Below, in pieces: positions 30,694 through 40,465 of a DNA stretch of 64,000 nucleotides. The notes under the pieces were generated by a model. The model was given only the letters and a program-made list of their open reading frames with translations. It ran no database searches and was not told the DNA's origin. Numbering within the stretch: position 1 is the first letter of the stretch; every line of letters starts with the position of its first letter. Origin of the DNA: Escherichia hormaechei_A (GTDB taxonomy: Bacteria; Pseudomonadota; Gammaproteobacteria; Enterobacterales; Enterobacteriaceae); NCBI GenBank assembly GCA_042434945.1, contig CP170191.1:4712001-4776000 (forward strand), in the 5' to 3' direction. Position numbers and translations under genes: made by a program.

Positions 30694-31356
30694 TCACTCA
30701 CCCGCCAGCGCCCTTGGGAACAGCACATTATTTTCCAGGCTGATGTGCTCCATCAGGTCATCAATCAGTTCATTAATGCCGTTATACATCGCTTTCCAGG
30801 TGGTGCAGGCTTCTGGCGGCGGTGTGACGTTATTGGTGGTGTGTTTAATCACTTCCAGCAGTTCGCCCGCTTCATCGTGCTCGCTTTCCATTACGCTGAT
30901 TGGCCCCATTGCCTGGCTGCCCATGCCTTGTTTGATCATCGGGAAGAGGATCTGCTCTTCTTTCATCATGTGGCTGGAAAGCTCTTCATGCAGCATGGTC
31001 AGGTATTTTGTCAGCCCTTTTGGCACGCTCGGTTTGTCGGCGTGAACGCGCTCGACTTTAGTCGCTTGCAGAATCAGCTCCGGCAGTTGCTCGCGGTGAC
31101 GATCGTGGTAGCGCACGATGATATGGTCGATGATTTCTGCCAGCGGGGCGCTACGCCAGTCTTTCTCAATCGGTTGTTCAGCAAGCTTTGCCAGCTCAGC
31201 TTCAATGACCTCAACATCCAGTTCTTTACGTGCCGCCGCACGCGCCAGCGTCTGCTTACCGCCACAGCAGTAATCCATATCATATTTACGAAACAGAGCC
31301 GAAGCGCGAGGAATAGAGAGCGCCAGTTCACCTAAAGGTTGGTCGCGATAAGCCAT
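30694..31356 (-). CDS. ytfE: YtfE (RIC), di-iron repair protein for iron-sulfur clusters
   Basis: Hemerythrin-like di-iron protein that repairs nitrosative or oxidative damage to iron-sulfur clusters. The 220-residue product has the ScdA-type N-terminal part with Cys30-Cys31 (MDYCCGGKQ) and a four-helix bundle holding conserved His and Glu ligands (HDRHREQLPEL, HEELSSHMMKEEQILFP, ESEHDEAGE, HISLENNVLFP). Matches E. coli. An NsrR operator lies just upstream. Confidence 0.98.
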   Translation of the reverse strand: MAYRDQPLGELALSIPRASALFRKYDMDYCCGGKQTLARAAARKELDVEVIEAELAKLAEQPIEKDWRSAPLAEIIDHIIVRYHDRHREQLPELILQATKVERVHADKPSVPKGLTKYLTMLHEELSSHMMKEEQILFPMIKQGMGSQAMGPISVMESEHDEAGELLEVIKHTTNNVTPPPEACTTWKAMYNGINELIDDLMEHISLENNVLFPRALAGE

Positions 31357-31382
31357 AGCTGATACCTCATTCTTAATAAGAT

Positions 31383-31405
31383 AAGATGTATTTTAAATGC
31401 ATCTT
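31383..31405. promoter_or_regulatory. NsrR binding site upstream of ytfE
   Basis: AAGATGTATTT, one T, then AAATGCATCTT: the 11-1-11 inverted repeat of the NsrR consensus, 27 bp upstream of the ytfE start. NsrR itself is encoded at 6749. Repression by NsrR and release by NO is the known E. coli control. Confidence 0.88.
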
Positions 31406-31534
31406 TAAGTCAAAACTATAACCCTTTAGAGGCAAGGGTGAAAATGAGAAGGGGATCACAAAAAAAGCGTGCTTTTAACTTGCTGATTGAATGCAGAAAA
31501 GGGCTTTCGAAAGTTTTTAAAGGTGGAGAAACAG

Positions 31535-31561
31535 TAAACAACCTGCCGCGCGTGCCGATAG
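31535..31561 (+). promoter_or_regulatory. sigma-28 (FliA) promoter for the chemoreceptor gene
   Basis: TAAACAAC, exactly 11 bases, then GCCGATAG. This is very close to the flagellar consensus TAAAGTTT-N11-GCCGATAA and lies 41 bp upstream of the chemoreceptor ATG. It places the gene in the late flagellar regulon of its source. Confidence 0.85.
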
Positions 31562-31601
31562 ATACAGGTCAGACAATACCTGTATATAAAAAAGGCAACG
31601 C

Positions 31602-33251
31602 ATGTTTAAACGTATAAAAGTCATTACTCTTTTGATTTCGGTGCTGCTTGTGCTCGGCATCATGCAGCTGATCTCCGCTGGCATTTTCATTAACGCACTC
31701 AATAACGATAAAGAGAACTTCACCGTTTCTCAGCTTTCCAGCCAGAACGTCGCGGAGTTTACCGACGCCTGGATCAGCCTGAACCAGGCGCGCGTCACTC
31801 TCAACCGCGGCATGCTGCGCCTGCAAAGCAGCATGGCGTCGCAGATTAACGGCGGGCAGCTGAACGAGCTGGTCAATACCGCGAAAAACCTGCTGGCCGA
31901 TGCCCAGACCCATTACGATAAATACTACGCGCTGCCGGAAACGCCGGGTATGGACGAGCACCTGGCCGATCGTCTGGAAGAGCAATACCGCGTCTACTCC
32001 GCCACGCTGACGCAAATGAACGTTCTGCTGGGGCAGGGCAATCTGGAAGATATGTTCAAACAAAATGCCGAACAGAAGCAGACCGCGATGCAAAAGGTTT
32101 ATCGCGAGTGGCGTGAGGCGCAGGCCGCGCTGACCGCCAAAGGGATCCGGGACAATGAAAGCGACTACAAACGCATTCTGTGGATCCTTTCTGCGGTGAT
32201 GCTGCTGGTGATCGCGGTGATTATTTCCAGCTGGATTGCGATGCGCCGCGTGCTACTGCTGCCGCTGGAAGAGGTGATCAACCATATCCGCGCCATTGCC
32301 GCAGGGGATTTAACCCAGCCGATTCAGGCTGAGGGTAAAAATGAAATGGCGATCCTGGCGCGCAACGTTCAGGAGATGCAGACTGCGCTGGCCAACACGG
32401 TGGGCGTGGTGCGTGAAGGCGCTGATACCATCTACACCGGCGCGGGTGAAATCTCGGCGGGCAGCAACGATCTCTCCTCTCGTACCGAGCAACAGGCCGC
32501 TTCTCTGGAAGAGACGGCAGCCAGCATGGAACAGTTAACCGCCACCGTGAAGCAAAACGCCGATAACGCGCGTCAGGCGTCGCGTCTGGCGCTGGACGCC
32601 TCCTCCACCGCGAAGAAGGGCGGTAACGTGGTCGAGGGCGTTGTGCGCACCATGGACGAAATCGCCACCAGTTCCAGCAAAATCGCGCAAATTACTAACG
32701 TGATCGACGGCATTGCTTTCCAGACCAATATTCTGGCGCTGAACGCGGCGGTAGAAGCGGCGCGCGCGGGCGAGCAGGGACGTGGCTTCGCGGTTGTCGC
32801 GGGCGAGGTGCGTACCCTTGCCCAGCGCAGCGCGCAGGCGGCGAAAGAGATCAAAGCGCTGATCGATGATTCCGGCGAACGCGTCAACGCGGGTTCTCAG
32901 CTGGTAAATGAAGCGGGCGCGACGATGGCGGAGATCGTCAATGCGGTTACGCGCGTGACGGACATCATGGGTGAGATTGCGTCGGCCTCCGACGAACAGA
33001 GCCGCGGTATCGACCAGGTGGGTCAGGCGGTGGCGGAGATGGATCGCGTCACCCAGCAGAACGCCTCGCTGGTGGAAGAGTCTGCGGCGGCAGCGGCGGC
33101 GCTGGAAGATCAGGCTGCACGCCTGAACGACGCGGTGGCGGTGTTTAAGATCACCCGCAACCAGGCGGTGAAAGCCGCGCCGGTAAAGACCTATGCACCT
33201 AAAGCGCAGCCCGTCGCGGCGGCGTCTGAAGCGAACTGGGAAACGTTCTGA
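31602..33251 (+). CDS. methyl-accepting chemotaxis protein, Tar/Tsr type
   Basis: A 549-residue chemoreceptor. It has a membrane segment (about 10-32), a periplasmic four-helix-bundle ligand domain (about 33-190), a second membrane segment (about 192-215), HAMP, and a cytoplasmic domain with the kinase-contact tip FQTNILALNAAVEAARAGE and methylation helices. The last five residues (545-549) are NWETF, the CheR/CheB-docking pentapeptide, so it is a major-type receptor. The ligand cannot be read from sequence. K-12 has no receptor between ytfE and ytfF; a foreign-type REP follows. Confidence 0.94.
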   Translation: MFKRIKVITLLISVLLVLGIMQLISAGIFINALNNDKENFTVSQLSSQNVAEFTDAWISLNQARVTLNRGMLRLQSSMASQINGGQLNELVNTAKNLLADAQTHYDKYYALPETPGMDEHLADRLEEQYRVYSATLTQMNVLLGQGNLEDMFKQNAEQKQTAMQKVYREWREAQAALTAKGIRDNESDYKRILWILSAVMLLVIAVIISSWIAMRRVLLLPLEEVINHIRAIAAGDLTQPIQAEGKNEMAILARNVQEMQTALANTVGVVREGADTIYTGAGEISAGSNDLSSRTEQQAASLEETAASMEQLTATVKQNADNARQASRLALDASSTAKKGGNVVEGVVRTMDEIATSSSKIAQITNVIDGIAFQTNILALNAAVEAARAGEQGRGFAVVAGEVRTLAQRSAQAAKEIKALIDDSGERVNAGSQLVNEAGATMAEIVNAVTRVTDIMGEIASASDEQSRGIDQVGQAVAEMDRVTQQNASLVEESAAAAAALEDQAARLNDAVAVFKITRNQAVKAAPVKTYAPKAQPVAAASEANWETF

Positions 33252-33255
33252 TACT

Positions 33256-33326
33256 GTGCCGGGTGGCGCTTCGCTTACCCGGCCTACGGTTTTGTAGGCC
33301 CTGCAAGCGAAGCGCCGCTGGGCGAA
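33256..33326. repeat. REP-like pair of non-E. coli type
   Basis: GCCGGGTGGCGCTTCGCTTACCCGGCCTAC and, inverted, GTAGGCCCTGCAAGCGAAGCGCCGCTGGGC, between the chemoreceptor and the convergent ytfF. Confidence 0.75.
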
Positions 33327-33330
33327 AAGC

Positions 33331-34296
33331 TCACCCCTCCGACGCCGGAACGACCATCGGTTTTTCCGGCTTCGCTCTCACCGCAATCACCACCCCAACG
33401 ACCAGCAGCGCGATCCCGCAGGCCGTTAGCAGCGGCGGCACGCTCTGACGCATCAGGAAGGTATAGAGCAGCCCTGCCAGTGTCTCAAAGACAATCAGCG
33501 GCCCCAGTATCACCGTCGGCAGCTTCTGGCTGGCAATGTTCCAGCACAGCGCGCCCACCCACGAACAGAGCACGGCAATGGCGACCATTAACCCGACGAA
33601 TACCCACGGGCGCGGTCCGAAGGGCAGGGTAAATGCCGGTTGCTGGCTACCCAGCCAGACACACGCGCCCACATAGCCCAGCAACGAGACAGGGAGGGTG
33701 ACCAGCGCCTGCGCCGTCGCCCACATCATCGGATGTTTATCCGGGTTTTCCCGCAGCCAGCGTGCATTGCGCAGGGCATACCATGCCCAACAGACAACCG
33801 AGATAAACGCCAGAAAGATCCCTGAACCGTAACGCCACAAGCTGAAGTTTTCAAGGCCGTGGCGAAGCTCGGCAATATTCACGCACACCAGGCCCACGGC
33901 AATGCAGACCAGAGCGGGCGCCATTTTTGACCACGCCAGTTTGCCGTCACGCTGGCTGTAAAGCAGGTTCGCGAAAACCGGGATGACCACCGGCAGCGTG
34001 CCGATAATCATGGTGGACACCGGCGCACCGGTGCGCTGAATGGCGCTCGCCAGACAGACGTAGTAGATCAGATTACCCATCATGGTCAGCGCCAGCGCGG
34101 TGAGCCAGTCCTGGCGGCCCAGCTGACGCAGACGCGCGCGCCCCAGCCACGCCAGCGGCACGGCAATCAGCCCCAGCGCCAGGTAACGTCCGGTCGACTG
34201 CAAAATTGCCGGGTACTCCGGCACAATCAGCGGGCCGACAAAAATCAGCCCCCACATCAAACCCGCAAGCAGGGCATACAACACGCCGCTAATCAT
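33331..34296 (-). CDS. ytfF: YtfF, EamA-family inner-membrane transporter
   Basis: A ten-helix EamA/DMT-family protein of 321 residues from ATG 34296 (MISGVLYALLAGLMWGLIFVGP), the K-12 length; an earlier in-frame ATG at 34308 (MDGK) is possible. Substrate unknown. Orthologous to E. coli YtfF, with many substitutions (RHGLENFSLWRYGSGIFLAF, SVPPLLTACGIALLVVGVV). Gene order ytfE-ytfF-qorB is as in E. coli, apart from the added chemoreceptor and AraC genes. Confidence 0.9.
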   Translation of the reverse strand: MISGVLYALLAGLMWGLIFVGPLIVPEYPAILQSTGRYLALGLIAVPLAWLGRARLRQLGRQDWLTALALTMMGNLIYYVCLASAIQRTGAPVSTMIIGTLPVVIPVFANLLYSQRDGKLAWSKMAPALVCIAVGLVCVNIAELRHGLENFSLWRYGSGIFLAFISVVCWAWYALRNARWLRENPDKHPMMWATAQALVTLPVSLLGYVGACVWLGSQQPAFTLPFGPRPWVFVGLMVAIAVLCSWVGALCWNIASQKLPTVILGPLIVFETLAGLLYTFLMRQSVPPLLTACGIALLVVGVVIAVRAKPEKPMVVPASEG

Positions 34297-34371
34297 TTTT
34301 CCATCCATCTTGATTCACTTTGCGATCAGTGTAGGAGGGCAAAACGCGCGCGTATTGTATGAGGTTGCGCA

Positions 34372-35196
34372 TTAGCGCGGCATAACCTGTTTCTGGTAGC
34401 GCACGGGCGTGATGCCGTAGCGACGGGTGAAGGCGCGTGTTAAATGCGACTGATCGGTCAGCCCGGTCGCGGCGGCCACCTCGGCGGCAGGCATGCCGTG
34501 GGTGAGGAATGCTTTTGCGCGCCACAGCCGGATGGCCATCAGCATCTGGTGGGGCGTAACGTGGAAATGGGCTTTGAACTGGCGCTGAAAATGGTACGGG
34601 CTGAGCGAGACAACGTTAGCCAGCTCGTCCAGGGTCAGCGAGCGCATATAGTTGTCGTGCAGATAATCGCGAACGCGTTCGAAGCGGTGCGCGGCCTCCT
34701 GCACCACCGGCGCATGATGGGCCAGTGGCTGAAAAGTCTGAATCAAATCCAGTAGCAGCCCCTTCTGCGCCAGCGGATCGTTGGTGTGCCACAGGCCGTA
34801 AATTAACCGGCCAATCTGCTGTGAGCGCAAAGGGTCGTGGCGCGTGACGTCATTAAACCACCAGTGACGCAGGCCGGTGACCTCTTCCAGCAGGTCGGGT
34901 TCGATGTAGACCATCCGGTAGCGCCAGCCGCCTTCGGTGGCGGATTCCCCTGTGTGGATCTCGTCCGGGTTCATGGTCACGACGGATTTTTCCGCGGCAA
35001 GATGCTGGGTACCGCGATAGCGGAAGCGTTCGGCACCGGTTTCGATGGTGCCGATACCGAAGGCTTCATGAGTGTGAGGCTCAAAGGCGTAGTCAGAGAT
35101 ATGGGCGTGATAAAGCTCCAGGCCCGGCAGCTGCGCCAGATGGCGAAAGCGCGCGCTGTCTCTCTCATCAGTGAACTGTTCCGGTACGCCTTGCAC
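34372..35196 (-). CDS. AraC-family transcriptional regulator
   Basis: A 274-residue regulator with an N-terminal cupin sensor domain (about 25-110; HAHISDYAFEPHTHEAFGIG) and a C-terminal pair of helix-turn-helix motifs (about 170-270; LTLDELANVVSLSPYHFQRQFKAHF, AAATGLTDQSHLTRAFTRRYGITPVRY). It lies upstream of ytfF on the same strand with a 75-bp gap and may control it; that is inference from position. Absent from this place in E. coli K-12. Confidence 0.88.
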   Translation of the reverse strand: MQGVPEQFTDERDSARFRHLAQLPGLELYHAHISDYAFEPHTHEAFGIGTIETGAERFRYRGTQHLAAEKSVVTMNPDEIHTGESATEGGWRYRMVYIEPDLLEEVTGLRHWWFNDVTRHDPLRSQQIGRLIYGLWHTNDPLAQKGLLLDLIQTFQPLAHHAPVVQEAAHRFERVRDYLHDNYMRSLTLDELANVVSLSPYHFQRQFKAHFHVTPHQMLMAIRLWRAKAFLTHGMPAAEVAAATGLTDQSHLTRAFTRRYGITPVRYQKQVMPR

Positions 35197-35277
35197 GGTG
35201 AGCCTCCTTGTGGGTCATCGCTTCATTATCAGAGATGACCCGAGGGGATGCCACAAAAAATAACCAATTTTTAACAA

Positions 35278-36126
35278 CTACAGGATGGCTTTGACACTTT
35301 CCGCCAGTGATGTGGTTGGGCGGCCGATCAGTTTGCTCAGAGTACGGCTGTCGTCGAACAGGCCGCCTTTGGACGCGCCGGTGTCGGAGTCCGCCAGCAT
35401 CTCCGCCAGCCCGGCAGGCAGACCAACGCCTTTCAGCGCAGCGGCGAAATCGGCTTCGCTGAGGTTCTGATACGTTACCGGCTTACCGCTCTGCTTGCTC
35501 AGTTCCGCAGCCAGTTCGCTCAGCGTCCAGGCATTATCACCCGCCAGTTCATACACCTTGCCGGCATGACCCTCTTCAGAAATCACTTTCGCTGCCGCCG
35601 CCGCGTAATCCGCACGGGTCGCAGAGGCAATTTTGCCTTCGCCTGCGGCACCCATAAATACGCCGTGTTCCAGCGCTGGCGGCGCGCTTGCCAGGTAGTT
35701 TTCGGTGTACCAGCCGTTGCGCAGCAGAGCGTAAGGCACGCCGGAGGCCGCCAGGGCATTTTCGGTTTCGACGTGCTCAACGTGCAGACCCAGCGGAGAT
35801 TTGTCAGCATGCAGCAGGCTGGTATAGGCGATGAATTTCACCCCGGCGGCTTTGGCGGCGTTTATCACGTTCTGGTGCTGTACGGCACGCTGGCCCACTT
35901 CGCTGGAGGAGATGAGCAGCAGTTTATCCACGCCGTTCAGCGCGGTGGTAAATGCGGCTTCATCGGTGTAATCCGCCTGACGCACAACGACCCCTTGCTG
36001 ACGCAACGCTTCGGCTTTCGCCGGGTTACGCACAATAGCCACGATCTGGCTGGCCGGAACGGTTTTCAGCAGTTCTTCAATAACGTGTTGGCCAAGCTGG
36101 CCGGTTGCGCCGGTAATCGCGATCAT
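35278..36126 (-). CDS. qorB: QorB, NAD(P)H:quinone oxidoreductase (NmrA/SDR type)
   Basis: A 282-residue Rossmann-fold protein starting MIAITGATGQLGQHVIEEL, with the GATGQLG dinucleotide motif at residues 5-11. E. coli QorB reduces quinones with NADPH. It differs from K-12 at many positions and is a few residues shorter at the C-terminus (ESVKAIL). It diverges from qorR, which encodes its presumed repressor, over an 88-bp spacer. Right end of the third foreign stretch. Confidence 0.94.
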   Translation of the reverse strand: MIAITGATGQLGQHVIEELLKTVPASQIVAIVRNPAKAEALRQQGVVVRQADYTDEAAFTTALNGVDKLLLISSSEVGQRAVQHQNVINAAKAAGVKFIAYTSLLHADKSPLGLHVEHVETENALAASGVPYALLRNGWYTENYLASAPPALEHGVFMGAAGEGKIASATRADYAAAAAKVISEEGHAGKVYELAGDNAWTLSELAAELSKQSGKPVTYQNLSEADFAAALKGVGLPAGLAEMLADSDTGASKGGLFDDSRTLSKLIGRPTTSLAESVKAIL

Positions 36127-36174
36127 GATGAATCTCCTTCGTGTTTGTCTGAGTTTAAATACGCTAACACCTAA

Positions 36175-36191
36175 ACTTACTTTTAGTAAGT
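36175..36191. promoter_or_regulatory. inverted repeat, candidate QorR operator
   Basis: ACTTAC-TTTTA-GTAAGT in the qorB-qorR spacer, 24 bp before the qorR start. HxlR-family regulators such as QorR bind symmetric sites in such divergent spacers; the assignment is inference. Confidence 0.55.
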
Positions 36192-36214
36192 ACGTACAAA
36201 AAGGTAAGTATGAA

Positions 36215-36595
36215 ATGAGTCAGGTTAGCCTGTCGCAACAACTGAAAGAGGGTAATCTCTTTGCGGAACAGTGCCCGTCGCGCGAGGTGTTGAAACACGT
36301 CACCAGCCGTTGGGGGGTGTTGATTCTGGTGGCGCTACGCGAAGGTACTCATCGCTTTAGCGACCTGCGGCGCAAAATGGGCGGGGTGAGTGAAAAGATG
36401 CTTGCGCAGTCGTTACAGGCGCTAGAGCAGGATGGTTTTCTTAACCGTATCGCGTATCCGGTGGTGCCGCCGCATGTGGAATATAGCCTCACGCCGCTGG
36501 GCGAGCAGGTGAGCGAAAAGGTTGCTGCACTGGCGGACTGGATTGAGTTGAATTTGCCCGAGGTGTTAGCGGTGCGGGATGAACGTGCGGCATAA
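36215..36595 (+). CDS. qorR: QorR (YtfH), HxlR-family redox-sensing regulator
   Basis: A 126-residue winged-helix HxlR-type regulator starting MSQVSLSQQLKEGNLFAEQC. The single Cys before the helix-turn-helix (EQCPSREVLKHVTSRWG) is the conserved HxlR cysteine. It is divergent from qorB. ATG 36215 matches E. coli; the frame is open 30 codons upstream through the spacer. Nearly identical to E. coli, so the backbone resumes between qorB and here. Confidence 0.95.
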   Translation: MSQVSLSQQLKEGNLFAEQCPSREVLKHVTSRWGVLILVALREGTHRFSDLRRKMGGVSEKMLAQSLQALEQDGFLNRIAYPVVPPHVEYSLTPLGEQVSEKVAALADWIELNLPEVLAVRDERAA

Positions 36596-36596
36596 C

Positions 36597-36685
36597 TGCC
36601 GGATGCGCGGCCTACGGTGTATGACTTACTTGTAGGGCGGATAAGATGCGCCAGCATCGCATCCGCCAATAAATGCCGGATGCGA
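36597..36685. repeat. E. coli-type REP cluster
   Basis: TGCCGGATGCGCGGCCTAC, GTAGGGCGGATAAGATGCGCCAGCATCGCATCCG and TGCCGGATGCG between the convergent qorR and cpdB genes. Confidence 0.8.
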
Positions 36686-36716
36686 TTGATGATTTATAGG
36701 CCGAAAAAGAAGTGTT

Positions 36717-38660
36717 TTACTTACTCAAATCCACCTGATAAATCGCAAACCCGATATCATCGGTCGCGACTTTATTCATCGGATACTGCCCTTTCTCTTT
36801 AATAAACGCTGCGGCTTTATCTGACGGGGAAGTTTCGAAACGGATATCCAGTTTCTTATCGCCAGCTATCGGTGCTAAACGCCAGTTGTTATCTGCCGCC
36901 GGGTGAATTTCCCCCGCACGTTTCGACTCATCAGCAATCCACGCTGCCAGCACCGAGCGGTTCTCATCCGGTGAAGCAAAAGCGATATGGCTGTCGCCCG
37001 TACCGGCAAATTTGCCGCCGTAAGCGCGATAGTTATTGGTGGCAACGAGGAACATAGCGTTCGGATCAATCGGCTTGCCATTAAAGGTCAGGTTCTTAAT
37101 CCTTTCCGCATTGGCATTAATCATCTGGCACTCGCCGTCATAACGGGCGGGCTGGGTAACATCAATCTGATAATTCACACCATCAATAACATCAAAGTTA
37201 TAGGTGCGGAAACCGTCCCAGTTGATGAGTGACTGTGGTTTCGTGCTGTTGGGATCAATCTGGTTAAACTGTCCGGCGGAGCACTCCAGCCACTCTTTCA
37301 CCTCTTTACCGCTGGCTTTCACCACAATCAGCGTATTGGGATAGAGATAAAGATCGGCGGCATTACGGAAAGTCAGCTGACCTTTTTCCACCTCTACATA
37401 GCTTGCCGGGTCATTTTTGCGACCACCAACTTTAAACGGTGCGGCAGCTGAAAGCACCGGCAGTTTTGCCAGATCGGGATCGCCCTGAATGTAATGCTCG
37501 ACATACGCTTTTTGCGCGTTGTTCACCACCTGCACGGTCGGATCGTCCTGCACCAGCGCCAGATAGCTATACATATTGTCGGCAGATTTACCGATTGGCT
37601 TGCTGACGAACTGGCGTGTGGCATCGTGATCGGCTTTGAGTGTTTCTACCAGCTTGCTGTCTTCCGCCGCGAGGGATTTTTTATTAGCGATGTCGTAAAT
37701 CGGTCGTGCTTCCGCTTTCGCCTGCGTCACCTGCCATTTACCGCTGTCATTACTGAGTTGTAAGTCGACCACCCCAAGATGATCGCCCCACATGCCTGGC
37801 ATTACCGCCGGAACACCATTCAGCGTGCCTTTGGCGATATCAGCCCCTTCGATATCAGCAAAATCTTTACCCGGGAAAACGGCGTGAGCATGGCCAAACA
37901 TAATGGCGTTAACGCCCGGAATTTCACTGAGGTAATAAACTGAGTTTTCCGCCATCACTTTATACGGATCGGCAGATAGCCCGGAATGCGCCAGAACGAC
38001 AACGACATCGGCACCTTTCTCGCGCATTTCAGGCACGTATTTGCGCACGGTTTCGGTAATATCATTCACCGTCACTTTCCCGGATAAATTAGCTTTATCC
38101 CAGCCCATGATTTGTGGCGGCACGACGCCAATATAGCCAATCTTCAGCGTCTGTTTTTTTCCGTCTTTATCGACCACTTCGGTGTCTTTAATTAAATACG
38201 GTGTAAACATTGGCTGTTTGGTTCTGGCGTCAATGACGTTGGCATTTACATAAGGGAATTTCGCTCCTGCCAGCGCATTTTTCAGGTAATCCAGACCGTA
38301 GTTAAACTCGTGGTTGCCAAGCGTTCCGACGGTATAGTCCAGCGTATTTAATGCCTTATAGACCGGGTGAATATCGCCTGCTTTTAATCCTTTCGCCGAC
38401 ATGTAATCTGCCAGCGGACTCCCCTGAATCAAGTCGCCGTTATCAACCAGTACGCTGTTTTTCACTTCATTGCGGGCATCGTTAATCAGGCTTGCCGTAC
38501 GTACCAGTCCGAATTTTTCCGTGGCGGTGTCTTTGTAATAATCGAAATCCATCATGTTGCTATGCAGATCAGTGGTTTCCATGATACGCAGATCGACCGT
38601 CGCTGCATTCACACTGGCGGCAATCAGCGTGGCCAGGAGCGTTGCGCTAAACTTAATCAT
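36717..38660 (-). CDS. cpdB: CpdB, periplasmic 2',3'-cyclic-nucleotide phosphodiesterase/3'-nucleotidase
   Basis: A 647-residue periplasmic enzyme with signal peptide [20 protein letters not shown], then a metallophosphatase domain ([47 protein letters not shown]) and a C-terminal 5'-nucleotidase domain. ATG 38660 is the E. coli start; three more in-frame residues are possible upstream. Identical or nearly so to K-12. Confidence 0.98.
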
Positions 38661-38849
38661 CAGGGACATCCTTTTATCATCGGGAATACGAAAGAAAAGG
38701 GAGAATAAACGCCTTACTTATAGAACAGTGAAGAATGCCACAATTTTACGCTTTGAAAATGATGACACTATCACAGTTGGCGCATTCATTAACGATAGGG
38801 TATAAGTAAAACAATAAGTTAACACCGCTCACAGAGACGAGGTGGAGAA

Positions 38850-39590
38850 ATGTTAGATCAAGTATGCCAGCTTGCACGGAATGCAGGCGATGCCATTATG
38901 CAGGTCTACGACGGGACGAAACCGATGGACGTCGTCAGCAAAGCGGACAATTCTCCGGTAACGGCAGCGGATATTGCCGCACACACCGTTATCATGGACG
39001 GTTTACGTACGCTGACACCGGATATTCCGGTCCTTTCTGAAGAAGATCCTCCCGGTTGGGAAGTCCGTCAGCACTGGCAGCGTTACTGGCTGGTAGACCC
39101 ACTGGATGGTACTAAAGAGTTTATTAAACGTAATGGCGAATTCACCGTTAACATTGCGCTCATTGATCATGGCAAACCGATTTTAGGTGTGGTGTATGCG
39201 CCGGTAATGAACGTAATGTACAGCGCGGCAGAAGGCAAGGCCTGGAAAGAAGAGTGCGGTGTGCGCAAGCAGATTCAGGTCCGCGATGCGCGCCCGCCGC
39301 TGGTGGTTATCAGCCGTTCCCATGCAGATGCGGAGCTGAAAGAGTATCTGCAACAGCTTGGCGAACATCAGACCACGTCCATCGGCTCTTCGCTGAAATT
39401 CTGCCTGGTGGCGGAAGGACAGGCGCAGCTGTACCCGCGCTTCGGACCAACGAATATTTGGGACACCGCCGCTGGACATGCTGTGGCTGCAGCTGCCGGA
39501 GCGCACGTTCACGACTGGCAGGGTAAACCGCTGGATTACACTCCGCGCGAGTCGTTCCTGAATCCGGGGTTCCGGGTATCACTTTACTGA
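38850..39590 (+). CDS. cysQ: CysQ, 3'(2'),5'-bisphosphate nucleotidase
   Basis: Hydrolyses PAP to AMP, recycling the by-product of sulfate assimilation. The 246-residue product has the inositol-phosphatase motifs EEDPPGWE, WLVDPLDGTKEF and WDTAAGHAVAAAAG. Matches E. coli except for scattered changes and the last residues (RVSLY). Its last 7 bp overlap the convergent ytfJ. RBS: GACGAGGTGGAGAA. Confidence 0.98.
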   Translation: MLDQVCQLARNAGDAIMQVYDGTKPMDVVSKADNSPVTAADIAAHTVIMDGLRTLTPDIPVLSEEDPPGWEVRQHWQRYWLVDPLDGTKEFIKRNGEFTVNIALIDHGKPILGVVYAPVMNVMYSAAEGKAWKEECGVRKQIQVRDARPPLVVISRSHADAELKEYLQQLGEHQTTSIGSSLKFCLVAEGQAQLYPRFGPTNIWDTAAGHAVAAAAGAHVHDWQGKPLDYTPRESFLNPGFRVSLY

Positions 39591-40141
39591 GTCAGTAGCT
39601 TATGCAGCAGGGCAACCACCTGCTGCACCTCATCCTGCGTCAGCGCGCCGTCTTTAACCCACTGTACGCGACCGTTTTTGTCCAGCACGACAATCGCTGA
39701 ACTCTCTTCTTCCAGCTGCCACGCCTTACGCGTCACGCCGTTGCTGTCGACAATAAACTGCGACCAGGGATAGAGCTTCTTATTGCTCTCAAGGCTTGAG
39801 CGCACAAACATCCCGGAGCCGGGAATCGCGTCGTCGGTGTTCACGATGGTGGTGGTCTGGTAGCGATCGTGCGGGAGTTTTGCGGCTTTGATCGCTTCCA
39901 CGAGGGTGGCATTTTTCTCTTTAGCGGATGTACGTCCGGCAATATGTTGTACAACTCTCACTTTGCCCGCAAGCTGCGCGCTATTCCAGGCTTTATAGCT
40001 AAACTTATCATTGTCGAGAATCAATTCTCCCCGGTCAGCAATCCCGACCGGCGGGACACGTTGTCCTTTTTCAATGTTGTGTGCGGAAGCCATCAGCGGC
40101 AGCAACAGGCAAGCTGCTGCCAGGAGGTTACGTAGGGTCAT
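39584..40141 (-). CDS. ytfJ: YtfJ, periplasmic thioredoxin-like protein
   Basis: A 185-residue secreted protein with signal peptide MTLRNLLAAACLLLPLMASA-H and a YtfJ-family thioredoxin-like fold without a CXXC motif. Function unknown. The middle (GRTSAKEKNATLVEAIK, PGSGMFVRSSLESNKKLYPWSQ) is conserved, but the ends differ much from K-12 YtfJ, so the gene looks foreign although both neighbours are E. coli-like. Confidence 0.93.
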   Translation of the reverse strand: MTLRNLLAAACLLLPLMASAHNIEKGQRVPPVGIADRGELILDNDKFSYKAWNSAQLAGKVRVVQHIAGRTSAKEKNATLVEAIKAAKLPHDRYQTTTIVNTDDAIPGSGMFVRSSLESNKKLYPWSQFIVDSNGVTRKAWQLEEESSAIVVLDKNGRVQWVKDGALTQDEVQQVVALLHKLLTQ

Positions 40142-40465
40142 GGTGTTTCCTTATTGTTAGCAGGTGATCCGACCACTTGGTCATGCGCTTTTAATCATAA
40201 GTGCGATCAATAGGCTTTTCCCGCAATCCCGATGCCAGTTTGCGGGCGAACGCACATATCCATGCAAAAACGACGGCATATACTGCGCTGTATCACGCTT
40301 TGCAAAGATTATTCTGAATAATTGTAATCAAACGGTAAATAAACTTATGCACACTGGGTAAGTACGAGGTTCTGGTCTATAGTCATTGGGCATCAAAATT
40401 TGCGCTCAGGACAGTCGGGCCGATTGTGGCACCGCAAGAGCGTATGATTCGCAGGAGATACAAGA
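40142..40465. promoter_or_regulatory. ytfJ-ytfK divergent spacer
   Basis: 324 bp with no supported gene. It should hold the promoters of ytfJ and ytfK. AGGAGATACAAG gives the ytfK ribosome site. I see no clear operator. The change from foreign-type to E. coli sequence probably falls here. Confidence 0.5.
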
